Shown here in pieces: positions 1-10,300 of a stretch of 64,000 bases of DNA. The notes beneath the pieces were generated by a model. That model was not told the origin of the DNA and made no database searches. It saw only the letters and a program-made list of their open reading frames with translations. The stretch spans positions 7,710,052 through 7,774,051 of the forward strand of contig NC_071642.1 in the NCBI RefSeq assembly GCF_014839835.1. Direction: 5' to 3'. Position 1 is the stretch's first letter; every line of letters starts with the position of its first letter. This stretch comes from Dryobates pubescens. Taxonomy: Eukaryota > Chordata > Aves > Piciformes > Picidae. The position numbers and the translations under genes were made by a program.

Positions 1-400
1 ACACTGCAGGGGAGAAGGAAACGCTGCAGGGGAGAGGGAAACGCTGCAGGGGAGAGGGAAACGCTGCAGGGGAGAAGGAAACGCTGCAGGGGAGAGGGAA
101 ACACTGCAGGGGGGGGAAACGCTGCAGGGGAGAAGGAAACGCTGCAGGGGAGAAGGAAAAGCTGCAGGGGAGGGGGAGAACACTGCAGGAGAGAGGGAAA
201 CGCTGCAGGGGAGAAGGAAACGCTGCAGGGGAGAGGGAAACACTGCAGGGGGGGGAAACGCTGCAGGGGAGAAGGAAACGCTGCAGGGGAGAAGGAAAAG
301 CTGCAGGGGAGGGGGAGAACACTGCAGGAGAGGGGGGAATGCTGCAGGGGAGGGGAAAACAGTGCAGGGGAGGAGGGGAGCACTGCAGGGGAGGGGACAC
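1..400. repeat. 20-bp minisatellite with higher-order period
   Basis: Tandem copies of a unit of about 20 bp built on ACGCTGCAGGGGAGAAGGAA. A block of about 140 bp (near 101-240) recurs almost unchanged near 241-340, so the array has a higher-order repeat. It is cut by the left edge of the window. Confidence 0.9.
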
Positions 401-889
401 CACGGGGGGTGTCCTGGGGGCTCCGACAGGTCAGACTTGAAGCTTTGTTTTGGTCGGCTGGGGACTGTGGTTACTTGAAGCGAAGTTTGTTGTTGTTTTT
501 CGTTCCTTTCGTACTCCGGGGGCAGACCGAGGACCGGTAGAGGCTTTTGTGTGTTTTTTTTCACCCCCCTTCCCCTTTCCCCCCTCTTCCCTCCCCCTCT
601 CCCTCCCTCTCCCCTCCCCCCCCCCCCCATGTCTCAAGGCAATAGGATTAATGTGTATTAAACTGTAGATACTTCTAGGACAGTAAATTTATGCTGATAA
701 TTTTATTTTGTATAATTTCCTTCCCCCCTCTCCCTTCCCCCCCTCTTCTTTTGTGTTTCCTTTCAACCCTTCTTTGTGTTCCCCCTCCCCCCCCCTTAGC
801 CTTCAACACCTCTTTTAATTTCCCCTTCCTCAACGTTTGTTTTTTGTTAAATTTACTTTTTAGGATGCCTAAAAATCACAAGTTTGGAT

Positions 890-1845
890 CTCTTCCACCT
901 TTCCCTCTTCCTTTTCCCCCTTTCCCTATTCCTTTTCCCCCTTTCCCTATTCCTTTCCCCCCTTTCCCTCTTCCTTCCCCCCTTTCCCTCTTCCTTTCCT
1001 CCCTTTCTCTATTCCTTTCCTCCCTTTTCCCTCTTCCTTCCCCCTTTTCCCTCTTCCTTTCCTCCCTTTTCCCTCTTCCTTCCCCCTTTTCCCTCTTCCT
1101 TTCCTTCTTCCTTCCCCCTTCCTTCTTCCTTTCCCTCTTCTTTTCCCCCTTTTCTTCTTCCTTTCTCTTTCCCACCTTTACTTCTCCCTTTTCCTCTTCT
1201 TTCCTCCCTTTTCCTCTTCTTTCCCTTCCTCTTCCTCTTCCTTTCCCCCCTTTCCCCCTTCCTTCCCCTCCCTTTCCCTCTTCCTTTGCCTCCTTTCCCC
1301 CTTCCTTCCTCTCTCTTTCCCTCTTCCTTTCCTTCTTCCTTTCCCTCTTTTCCCCCCTTTCCCTTTTCCTTTCCACCTTTCCCTTTTCCTTTCCCCCTTT
1401 CCCTTTTCCTTTCCCCCTTTTCCTTTCTCCCTTTCCCTTTTCCTTTCTCCCTTTCCCTTTTCCTTTCCCCCTTTCCCTTTTCCTTTCCCCCTTCCCTTTT
1501 CCTTTCCCCCTTCCTTCTTCTCCCTTTCCCTCTTCCTTTCCTTCTTCCTTTCCCTCTTTTCCCCCTTTCCCTTTTCCTGTCCCCCTTTTCCTCTTTTTTC
1601 CCCCCCTTTCCCTCTTCTTTCCCCCCTTTCCCTCTTCCTTTCCCTCCTTTCCTTCTTCCTTTCCCTCCTTTCCCTCCTTTCCTTCTTCCTTTCCTTCTTC
1701 CTCTCCCTCTTTTTCCTCCCCTTTCCCTCTTCCTTCCCCTTCTTCCCCTCTTCCTTTCCCTCCTTTCCTTCCTCCCTCCCCTCCTTTCCCTCTTCCTTCC
1801 CCGCTCCCCCTCCTCCTTCCCCCCTCCCCCTCCCCAGGTTTTGGC
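890..1845. repeat. polypyrimidine tract, about 950 bp
   Basis: Almost pure C/T sequence made of variations on CCCTTTCCCTCTTCCTTT. Open frames across it on both strands are products of the skewed composition. It lies inside the presumed upstream 3' UTR. Confidence 0.9.
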
Positions 1846-2026
1846 TCTGTTTGGGTCGTTGTTGTTTTCCCCTTGCTTTGGTTTCGTTTCCTTTCCGTTT
1901 GGGTTTGTGTCGGTTCCGTTGGATCCTTTCTGTTGTTCATTTGTATTTGATTCTGAGTTCGGTGCAGCCTGCCCAGGGCTGCCCCAGTGTATTCTCCTGA
2001 TAGCTCTGAACTCTTGTGGGTGTTTT

Positions 2027-2032
2027 AATAAA
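2027..2032 (+). terminator. polyadenylation signal AATAAA
   Basis: AATAAA followed by a T-rich region (about 2033-2050), 880 bp before the BOLA3 start codon. It fits the end of an upstream plus-strand transcript. Confidence 0.5.
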
Positions 2033-2089
2033 TTTTATATTTATTTTTTGCACTCAACCCTTGGCCCCCACCCTGCATCTCTTTCTTTG

Positions 2090-2640
2090 CCTGGGGGTGG
2101 GAACTGGGGCGGGACGGGGCCCTGGGGGTGGGAATTGGGGCAGGGGACAGGATGGGGTCCTGGGGGTGGGAATTGGGGCAGGACGGGACCCTGGGGGTGG
2201 GAATTGGGTCAGGGGGCAGGATGTGATCCTGTCTGTGGGGAGGGGGCAGGATAGGACCTTGTCTATGGGAATGGAAGGGTCAGGATAGGGCCTAATTGAG
2301 GGGGGGTCAGAATGGGGCCCTGCCGACAGGAAAGGGGGGGCAGGATGAAGCCTTGGTTATGAGAATGGGGGTGCCAGGATGGGCTGTGGGTGTGGGAATG
2401 GGGGGGCAGGATGGGTCCCTGGAGGGGTTGGGGTGAAGGAGGGGAACAGGGTGGATGGGGCCCCTTCGGGGGGTGCTGGATGGGGCCCCGAGTCTGGGAG
2501 TCAGGAGGGGAGGGAGGATGGGGTCCAGTTAAGGGGGGATGAGGGGGGGTGGGCACTGAGTATGGAAGGGCGGGGGCAGGATGGGGTCCTGTCTCTGGGA
2601 GGGAGGGCAGGATGAGGCCCAGTTAGGGGTGTTGGGGGCG
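2090..2640. repeat. G-rich degenerate minisatellite
   Basis: Repeats of roughly 35-45 bp around the phrases GGGGGTGGGAATTGGGGC and AGGATGGGGTCCTG. Many G-runs on the plus strand give quadruplex potential just upstream of the BOLA3 CpG-rich promoter. Confidence 0.8.
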
Positions 2641-2699
2641 GAGGATGCGGCCCTCTGGGGGTCGGGTTGGATCCCTGCCTGCGGGGGGTGTCGTCGAGT

Positions 2700-2950
2700 C
2701 CCCCCCAGGGCTATCAAAGCACCTGCAGGGGGAGCGCCCGGCCCAGACCCGGACAAGCTCCTCCGAGCCGCCAGGGGGCGCAGCAGCGGAAGCAGTTGCG
2801 GCTCCGGGTCCCGCCCCTTGCAGCCAGGCGCGCGGCGATTGGCTGGGCCGCGCGTGCCCCCCTGGCGCGCGGCTCCAGCGTCCGGCAGCGGGCGCGCGCG
2901 CGCCGCCCAGTATGGCCGCGGCAGGGCTGCTGGGCCGGGGGCCGGTGAGT
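2700..2950 (+). promoter_or_regulatory. BOLA3: BOLA3 CpG-rich promoter
   Basis: Dense CpG around the first exon, no TATA box, and an inverted CCAAT box (ATTGG, 2838-2842) 70 bp before the ATG. The alternating GC run at 2890-2905 sits immediately upstream of the start codon. Confidence 0.7.
2912..2944 (+). CDS. BOLA3: BOLA3 exon 1
   Basis: Encodes MAAAGLLGRGP and ends in phase 0 at GTGAGT. It is the start of the mitochondrial presequence. Confidence 0.85.
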
Positions 2951-5900
2951 GTCCTCTGTGTCCCCCTGTCCGTCCGAGTGACCTTCCCTCTGCCCGTGCC
3001 ATCCCCGCCCGGCCCCAGGGGCGGGGGCGCTCTGGCCGTTGTCCGAGGTCGCCCTCGCACAGTTCGGGAGGTGGGGAGTTGGGTCCCGCTCCCTCCGTGT
3101 GTCCCCCTGTGCCTCCCTCCTCCCCCGTCCCGGTCCCGGGTGAGTGCCGCCGGCGCCTGCTCACGGTAAGTGTCACCGGTAACGAGGGAGGTGCCCTCCG
3201 ACTCCTTGCTGGTAAGTGTCCCCCTCCCCCGTGGAGGCCCCTCCAATGCCCTCCCACCGGTGCTGGCAGCTTTCTCCCGCCTTCCCCGGTGCCCTAGGCC
3301 AGCCTCCGCCCTCCCTTCCCCGGTGCTCTCCTCCCCCGTGCCGCTGAAGGTGACCTTCTCCCCCACCTTCTCTCCGCTGTCACGTCCCCTTTCACTCTCC
3401 CTTGGTGGTGAAGCCACCCTCCCCCATCCCCGTGTCCCCTCCCGGTGCCGGTGAAAGCACTTCCCCCATCCCAGTGCTTTCTCCAGCCTTGTCGTGCCCC
3501 CAGGGCGTGTAGTTATGGACAGTTTCTTGCCATGGGAGCAGCCTTCTCCCCTCGAAGTGTTTCTCAGTGCTGGTTTTGTGCCCCCGCAGCTCTTCCTGCG
3601 CCGCAGCACCTGGCGAGGCTTCAGCTCGCAGTCGGAGGGGGAGGCGCGGGTGAGCCGGGTCCTGCGGGAGAAGTTCCCCCGGGCTTCCTCCATCAGAGTG
3701 GTGGACATCTCAGGTACAGCAGGAGCTCTGCATGGGCCTCCCCATCCCCTCAAACCACAGAACCACAGAACGGTTTGGGTTGTAAAAGCTCTCTGAGGTC
3801 ATCCAGTCCAACATCAACCCAGCACCACCATGGCCACCAAAGCATGGCCCCAGGTGCCATGGCCACAGGTTTCTGGAACACCTCCAGGGCTGGGGACTTC
3901 ACCACCTCCCTGGGCAGCCTCTGCCAATCCCTGACCACTCTTGCAGCTAAGAAATGTTTCCTCCTCTCTAACTTAACCCTCCCCTGGCACAATTCCAGGC
4001 CATTGCCTCTCCTCCTATCACCTGATTCTAGGGAGCAGAGCCCAACTCCCACCTCCCTGCAGCCTCCTCTCAGGGAGCTGTAGGGAGCAATGAGGTCTCC
4101 CCTCGGTCTCCTCCACACCAAACACCCCCAGGTCCATCAGCTGCTGCTCCCCAGCTTTGTTGCCCTTCCCCAGCCCTCAATGTCCTCCTTGGAGTGAGGG
4201 CCTGGAAACTGAACCCAGAGCTGGAGGTGCGGCCTCGGCAGTGCCCGTTCCAGGGGCACGATTGCTTCCCTGCTCCTCCTGCTCACCATCTGGGGGTGGA
4301 AGGAGCTGAGTCTGTTGCCAGCCCCACCTCTCTGCGGGCACCCCCCCAACCTGGGCCACGAAGGTGGGGGCACAGAGGAGCCTGATCTCTGCTGAAGCAC
4401 TTGCTGCCGGTTTGATGTTGCCAGGAGGCTGTGGCGCCATGTACGAGATCCACATCGAGTCAGAGGAGTTCAGAGAGAAGCGAACGGTGCAGCAGCACCA
4501 GATGGTTAACCAGGTGAGGGGGGCCCAGGGGGCTGTGGTTTGGCTTGGGGCAGCACTTCACGGAGCCATGGAATGAGTTGGGTTGGAAGAGACCTCAAAG
4601 CTCAGCCAGTGCCAACCCCCTGCCGTGGGCAGGGACACCTCCCCCCAGCCCAGCTTGCTCAGGGCCTCAGCCAGCCTGGCCTTGAACACCTCCAGGGAGA
4701 GGACATCCACAGCCTCCCTGGGCAACCTGTGCCAGGGTCTCATCACCCTCACTGCAAAGAATTTCTTCATCTCCAGGCTCAAGCTGCCCTCTCCCATCTT
4801 CACTCCAGATCTCAGAGGTCTTTTCCAGCCTTAGTGACTCTGTGATATGCAGAGTGCCTGGCTGGGAAGTCTTGCAGGCAGCAGTGTGCTCAGCTTCAAG
4901 CTGGGACTGCAGTGAGGTTGGGGTTGGCCTCCTCTCCCCAGTGTCAGGTGGTGGAAGGAGAGCTGACCTGACATGGTGCCAGGGGAGGGTTAGGTTGGAG
5001 ATGAGGCAAAGTTTCTTTACTGCAAGGGTGCTCAGGGATGGGAACAGGCTGCCCAGGGAGGTGGTGGAGTCCCCATCCCTGGAGGCATTCCAGAACCGTG
5101 GCCACGGCACTTGGGACCATGGTTTGGTGGCAGTGGCTCAGCAGCAGTGGTTGGATTGAGCTCCAGGGGAGCAGCTGGGACTGGATGATCTGAGAGGTCT
5201 CTTCCAGCCTCAGCAGCTCCGTGGCTCTGTGTCCCCTGTGGGCTGTGTGCTCAGCACACACAGCGAGTGGCTGAGGGCCACACTGTCCCTGTGGGCTGTG
5301 GGAGAAGGGCTCTGATGTTTGCTCTCCAGCAGATAAAGGCCAGCTCTGGGTGTGGTCTTCAGCTGGGCTCTGGGCTTGCAGCATGCTGGTGGGGCAGGGG
5401 CTGTGTGAGCACAGCTCTGGGAGCTGGAGCCTCTGGGGGTGATTATCTCAGCTCAGCACCCCAGTGGCTGTAGAGCTTGGGAGGGGCAGGCAGTGCTGCT
5501 CCGTGCTGGGTGAAGCTGTCTCAGCAGCAGTGGAGCGCTGCTAGGGAGCCCTGTGCAGCACCTGTGCCCTCGGGGTGCATCACAATGTCTCAGCTGTGTC
5601 CAGGCAGCACTTGGGGCCACTCTCTGCACACCAAAGTGCTCTTTGTGATTCCAGCCAGGACTTGCTGCCCTCAGCAGCACCTTCTGGGTGCAGGCTCCAC
5701 ACAGCCACCACTTGGAGCAGCACCAAGAGCAGAGCCACTCAGAGCTGCCTGCCTTGGTTCATGAAAACCAAGGGCTGGGGCCTGGCCTTGTGGCACAACA
5801 AACCCAGGAAGGCTCCAGGCTGGGGGCAGAGTGGCTGGAGACTGCCTAGTGGAAAAGGCCCCAGGGGTGCGGGGTGCCAGCAGCTGGAGAGGAGCCAGGG

Positions 5901-6544
5901 GGTGCCCAAGTGTCCAAGAAGGCCACCAGCAGCCTGGCCTGGAGCGGCAATGGTGTGGGCAGCAGGAGCAGGGCAGGGATTGTGCCCCTGGGCAGGCCAC
6001 AGCTGGAGGGCTGGGGGCAGGGCAGGGCTTCTCAGTCCCAGAAGGCTACTGAGGGCTGGAGCAGGTCCAGAGAAGGACAAGGAAGCTGGGGAGGAGCAGC
6101 TGAGGGAGCTGAGATTGGTCACTCTGGAGAAAAGGAGGCTGAGGAGAGACTTTGTGGCTCTCTGCAGCTCCCTGAAAGGAGGCTGAAGTGAGGTTGGGGT
6201 TGATCTCTTCTCCCTAGTATGAGGTGACAGAACAAAGAGGAACTGGCCTGGAATTGTGCCAGGGAGACTGAGGCTGGAAATGAGGAGAAGTTTCTTTGCT
6301 GCAAAGGGTCTCTGGCCTTGGCACAGGCTGCCCAGGGAGGTGGTGGAGTCCCCAGCCCTGGAGGTGCTCCAGAAAGCTGTGGCCAGGGTGGGGGTGGGTT
6401 GCTGGCTGGACTGGGTGATCTCAGCTTTTCCAAGCCCAACAGTTGTGTGGCTCTGATTCTGGTGCCTGTCTGTTGCAGGCACTGAGCGAGGAGATCAAGA
6501 GCATGCACGGACTGCGCATCTTCACCTCCACCCCCAAACCCTGA
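2912..6544 (+). CDS. BOLA3: BOLA3, BolA family member 3 (mitochondrial), complete, 4 exons
   Basis: BOLA3 works with GLRX5/NFU1 in delivering [4Fe-4S] clusters to mitochondrial enzymes such as lipoate synthase and respiratory complexes (known of the family). Coding exons are 2912-2944, 3590-3713, 4425-4513 and 6479-6544, all with GT-AG borders, giving 103 residues against 107 in human. Residues 1-28 are rich in Arg, Ser and Ala and lack acids, as in a mitochondrial presequence. The BolA domain follows, with cluster-ligand candidates Cys55 (in GGCGAMYEI) and His92 (in MHGLRIF). The exon 1 start is chosen because it is the only ATG in the CpG island that splices in frame to exon 2. AATAAA follows eight bases after the stop. 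Introns 2 and 3 hold CR1 copies. BOLA3 lies on the minus strand in human, as I recall, so its orientation here is opposite. Confidence 0.95.
3590..3713 (+). CDS. BOLA3: BOLA3 exon 2
   Basis: Follows CCCCCGCAG. It encodes the end of the presequence and the first helix and strand of the BolA fold (VLREKFPRASSIRVVDIS), ending in phase 1 at GTACAG. Confidence 0.93.
3755..4290 (-). mobile_element. CR1 LINE fragment
   Basis: Minus-strand copy in BOLA3 intron 2 that begins at the CR1 3' end (ACAGAACGGTTTGGGTTG) and runs into the terminal ORF2 region. Confidence 0.85.
4425..4513 (+). CDS. BOLA3: BOLA3 exon 3
   Basis: Encodes GGCGAMYEIHIESEEF and on to HQMVNQ, the most conserved part of BOLA3, with the presumed cluster ligand Cys55. 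Borders are TTGCCAG and GTGAGG. Confidence 0.95.
4562..4800 (-). mobile_element. CR1 LINE 3' fragment
   Basis: Starts with GGAATGAGTTGGGTTGGAAG and carries the usual CR1 3' text through the 'internal stop' region. It lies in BOLA3 intron 3 and is followed by a short plus-strand CR1 tail near 4805-4850. Confidence 0.8.
4895..5232 (+). mobile_element. CR1 LINE 3' fragment
   Basis: Plus-strand 3' end with the phrase CTGCCCAGGGAGGTGGTGGA and a tail GGTCTCTTCCAGCCTCAGCA. It lies in BOLA3 intron 3. Confidence 0.85.
5745..6455 (+). mobile_element. CR1 LINE 3' fragment, about 710 bp
   Basis: Longer plus-strand copy starting inside the ORF2 C-terminal region and ending with the CR1 3' UTR 24 bp before BOLA3 exon 4. 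Confidence 0.85.
6479..6544 (+). CDS. BOLA3: BOLA3 exon 4 (last)
   Basis: Encodes ALSEEIKSMHGLRIFTSTPK and a final P with TGA at 6542-6544. It holds His92 of the BolA cluster site. Confidence 0.95.
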   Translation, partial: ALSEEIKSMHGLRIFTSTPKP

Positions 6545-6551
6545 GCCCCTC

Positions 6552-6557
6552 AATAAA
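6552..6557 (+). terminator. BOLA3: BOLA3 polyadenylation signal
   Basis: AATAAA eight bases after the stop codon, so the 3' UTR is very short (about 30-40 nt). Confidence 0.9.
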
Positions 6558-6726
6558 GGTCTTCACACAGCTCTCTTCTCGTGCTTGAGGCCAACCCCCA
6601 GCCTACCTCCATCTGAACTGTCCAAGGTGCTGTGTTGTCAAAGCACCTGTGAGGGGTGGGGGCCCCAAGGGCAGAGTGGGACAAGAAGCAAAGACCTCCC
6701 CTGAAAGGAGAGCAGGAAGGAGAAAC

Positions 6727-6732
6727 TTTATT
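6727..6732 (-). terminator. MOB1A: MOB1A polyadenylation signal (probable)
   Basis: TTTATT on the plus strand is AATAAA in the MOB1A direction, 570 nt after its stop. The BOLA3 and MOB1A 3' ends would then lie only about 150 bp apart. Confidence 0.55.
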
Positions 6733-7301
6733 ATTGCCTTGCCACATGGTAGGGTCCTTCCCTCAGCCCCCCCACTGCTGGGGACACCAAGGAGCTGAGC
6801 TGCTCTTCCAGCCCAGGGCCAGGCACTTTTTATTCCCTCCCCCCACAGCACTGCTGCTGCCAAGGGGAAACTTAAGGCTCTGAGTGCACCTCGCCCAAAC
6901 CCAGCGCTGCAGGAAGGAGCTGAGCCGCTGCTGGCACCCAGGGAGGCTGCTCCCAGTGCTGTGTCCACGAGTCCAGAGGAGAAACTTTGCCTCTGCAAAG
7001 AGAAAGCGGCGGTGCAGCGCTCGAGCTTCACCCCCTGCCTGCGAGAGCCTGCTCTGAGTACAAGTCCCACCTTCAACCAGGCTGTGTGCTCGAGGCTGGT
7101 GAGAGCCACAGTCGAGTGGAGAGGCCTCCCCAGCACAGCCAACCCCTCGAGAACCAGGCAGGCTGCAGCAGCTGCTGCAGGGCAGAAGCGATGCTCGGCC
7201 GCCGAGGCCTCTCGGGGCTCGGGTTGCTGCAGGCGAAGCGCAGAGGTGGCTGGAGGCCGAAGCAGAGAGGAGCAGATGAGAGGTGGTCCTCCAGGGAAGG
7301 T
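6727..7301 (-). other. MOB1A: MOB1A 3' UTR (probable)
   Basis: Sequence between the MOB1A stop codon and the candidate AATAAA, without CR1 or tandem repeats. The true end could be further on if another signal is used. Confidence 0.5.
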
Positions 7302-7379
7302 CTATCTGTCCTTGGAGCCCAGCTTCTCAATCAGCTCCTGCAGGGGAGCCAACTCCCTCCTGTCAATCAGGTTGAATTC
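7302..7379 (-). CDS. MOB1A: MOB1A exon 6 (last coding)
   Basis: Encodes [14 protein letters not shown] to EKLGSKDR and TAG at 7302-7304. Confidence 0.95.
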   Translation of the reverse strand, partial: EFNLIDRRELAPLQELIEKLGSKDR

Positions 7380-10300
7380 CTGGCAGGGAGGAAGAAGCCC
7401 AAACCATTAAATCCCCGCAGCAACTGAAGGGACCTCTGCAAGAGCTGCTGGAGAGCACCTGGCCCCCTCTGCCTGCTGGGAGGGCACCACGGCCCCTGGG
7501 CACCACCTGCAGCAGCCACCACTCCTGGTTAGCCCTGGAGAAATTCAGGGGCTGCAAGGCAACAGAACTGAGCCTGCCCAGGGCACACTGCTGGTGGCAA
7601 CAGGCTGCAGTCAAAAAAGGTTCTGCTGCTGCTTCCAACTCGATCCTTCAGCTACACACCCCAAGGTGCTCCTCCAAATCCGGTTTCTTTTGCTGCAGGC
7701 CAGCAGCTAAAACCCCAGAGGGAAATTCAAGCAACACAGCTACCCTTCCTGCAGCACAAAGCCCAGCACCACAAACCCACAGCTGCAGGACCCACAGAGT
7801 ACAGAGGGTGGGAGCTGAGCCCATCTCCTACCACCCACCACAGCTGGAGGTCTTCAAAGAGGAAAGGAGGAGGATCCTGAGCACCTCAAGAGACAAGCCA
7901 AGGGGCTGGAGCAGGGCAACCAAGCTGGGGAAGAGTCTGGAGAGCAGGGCTGGGGAGGAGCAGCTGAGGGAGCCTGGAGAAGAGGAGGCTGAGGAGAGAC
8001 CTTCTGGCTCTCTACAACTCCCTGAAAGGAGGATGGAGCCAGGTGGGGGCTGGACTCTTCTCCCTAGTCTCTAGAGGAAATGGCCTGAAAATGTGCCAGG
8101 GGAGGGTTAGGTTGGAGCTGAGGAAAAATCTCTTTGAAAGCCGTGGCCAAGGCCCTCGTGGCCGTGGCTGGGCGGCCATGGTGGTGCTGGGTAGCTGGTT
8201 GGGCTGGGTGATCCCAGAGAGCTTTGGCAACCCAAACCATTCTGTGACTCTAAGCACCTGCAGAGGCAGGCAGGCAGCTGCTGTGTCCCAGCTCACCTGC
8301 ACAAAGAAGATGAAGTGCTTGAAGGAGGTGTTGAGGTGAGCCTCCTCCTGCAGCCGCATGACAGAGTCAAAGTGCTGGTGGTAGATGTGGGCATAGACAC
8401 GGAACAGCCTCTTCAGGATGGTCTTGGCCACAGACATGAAGTTCTTGGGAAATGGGACACCTGGAACACACCAAATGCACAGGAGTGAGCCCTTTGGTTG
8501 GGTCAGAAGGCCCCAAGCCAGATGCTGTGGCAGTGTCTTGGTGCTGTAGGAGGAGGCTGCGCTGTAGCACGTGGCCCTGCTGACCTATCTTGGAGGGGAA
8601 GAGTGTTTCATCATCCAGCTGGTCCTGCACCCATGTCATCAAGTAGTCAATGTACTTGGGAGCTGAGCACTTGATGGGCTTCTTGATGTTGGTGCCATCT
8701 GCCCAGTGGTACTCGTACCTGTGGGCACAGGGAAGCAAAAGCAGCTCTGAGACAGGAGGACAAAAGGCATTTGGAGGCCTCTCTGGGATTTTGGTGCTGC
8801 TGTTCTCACACAAGATGACTTCCCCAAGAGACCATCCTGAGGAGGCACACAAGCTGCACTAGGTTGGAAGGGACCCTCCAAGGGTATCTTGTCCAACCCC
8901 CCTGCACTCAGCAGGGACATCTCCAACTGGAGCAGGCTGCCCCAGGGCACAGCAAGTTTGAGCTTGAATGTCTGCAGGGCTGGAGCCTCAGCCACCTCCC
9001 TGGGCAGCCTGTCCCAGTGTCTCACCACCCTCATGGTGCAGAACTCCCTCCTGATGTACAACCTAAACCTCCTCTGCTCCAGTTTCAAACCACTGCCCCT
9101 GGTCCCATCCCCACAGACCCTGCTGAAGAGTCCCTCCCCAGCCTTCCTGCAGGTCCTAGCAGCAGACTGAAATGCAGCTCTAAGTCCTCCCTGGAGCCTT
9201 CTCCAGGCTGAGCAGCCCCAACTCTCCCAGCCTGTCCACACAGCTCTCTGATCATCTTTGTGGCCTCCTCTGGACCCTCTCCAGCAGGTCCAGGTCCCTC
9301 TTGTGTTTGGGGTCCCATAGGTAGACACAGCCCTGCAGGTGAGGTCTCACATTGGCTTGAGCCACCCTCTCAGATCAAGACAAGTGATTATCAATGCCAC
9401 AGCTCCTCCCAGCTAGGAGGACTGTGATGCCCACCCCACCCCACCCCCACTTTCTCTGGGAGCTTTTGGAGAATCCTTCAAAAGCAGAGAACATTAACCA
9501 CCCCCCATCTGGGCTGTCACCTGCTGGCTGGGGACAAATGGCAGCAAAGGCTGCCACTGACACAGGAAATGGTTACAGGAAACATCCCCAAACTTAGAAA
9601 CAGGAACTTGCAGTGCAGATAGCTCTGGGTAGAGGAGCAGGGCAGGATGTGACATGGCACCCCCCAGACGCTGTCCCCAAGCCGCAGCCCTCGCTGCTGC
9701 CCCAGAGCCTGCCGCGGCCTCACCCCCAGAGCCAGGGAACCCCAGGAGGCTTTGGGCTGCAAGGGAGGCTGCAGGGCATTGAGCTGTGGGGAGCCAGAAG
9801 GTCCTCCCTCAGCTGCTGCTCCCCAGCTCTCTTCTCCAGACCCTTCCCCACCTTTGTTGCCCTTCTCTGGCCCTGCTCCAGCCCTCAGTGTCCTTCTTGG
9901 AGTGAGAGGCCCAACCCCGAGCCCAGCACTCAAGCTGTGGCCTCCGTCCCTGCCCTGCTCCTGCTGCCCACACCATTGCTGCTCCAGGCCAGGCTGCTGG
10001 TGCTCTTCTTGGCCACCTGGGCACCCCCTGGCTCCTCTCCAGCTGCTGGCACCCAGCACCCCCAGGGCCTCTTCCACTGGGCAGTTTCCAGCCACTCTGC
10101 CCCCAGCCTGGTGCCTTCCTGGGGTGGTTGTACCCCAAGGGCAGGACCCAGCCCTGGGCCTTGCCACATCCATCCAGCCTGGCCAGGTCCCTCTGAGAGC
10201 CTCCAACTGTCCAAGCAGATCAACTCTGCCACTCAGCTTGGTGTTGTCTGTAGCCTGGCTGAGGGAGACTCAATCCTTGTCCAGATCATTGCTGAAGAGA

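Larger units (their letters stand above)
430..2050 (+). other. probable 3' UTR end of an upstream plus-strand gene (TET3 by synteny)
   Basis: No coding exon is recognisable. An AT-rich block (about 640-720) typical of conserved vertebrate 3' UTRs is followed by a very long pyrimidine tract and then AATAAA at 2027-2032 with a T-rich downstream stretch. In human the gene before BOLA3 on this strand is TET3, which has a long 3' UTR. The assignment to TET3 is inference from synteny only. Confidence 0.4.

Noticed and set aside
691-2254. Phe/Pro/Ser/Leu-rich open frames of over 400 codons
   Set aside because: They are a polypyrimidine tract read in any frame; composition alone explains them.
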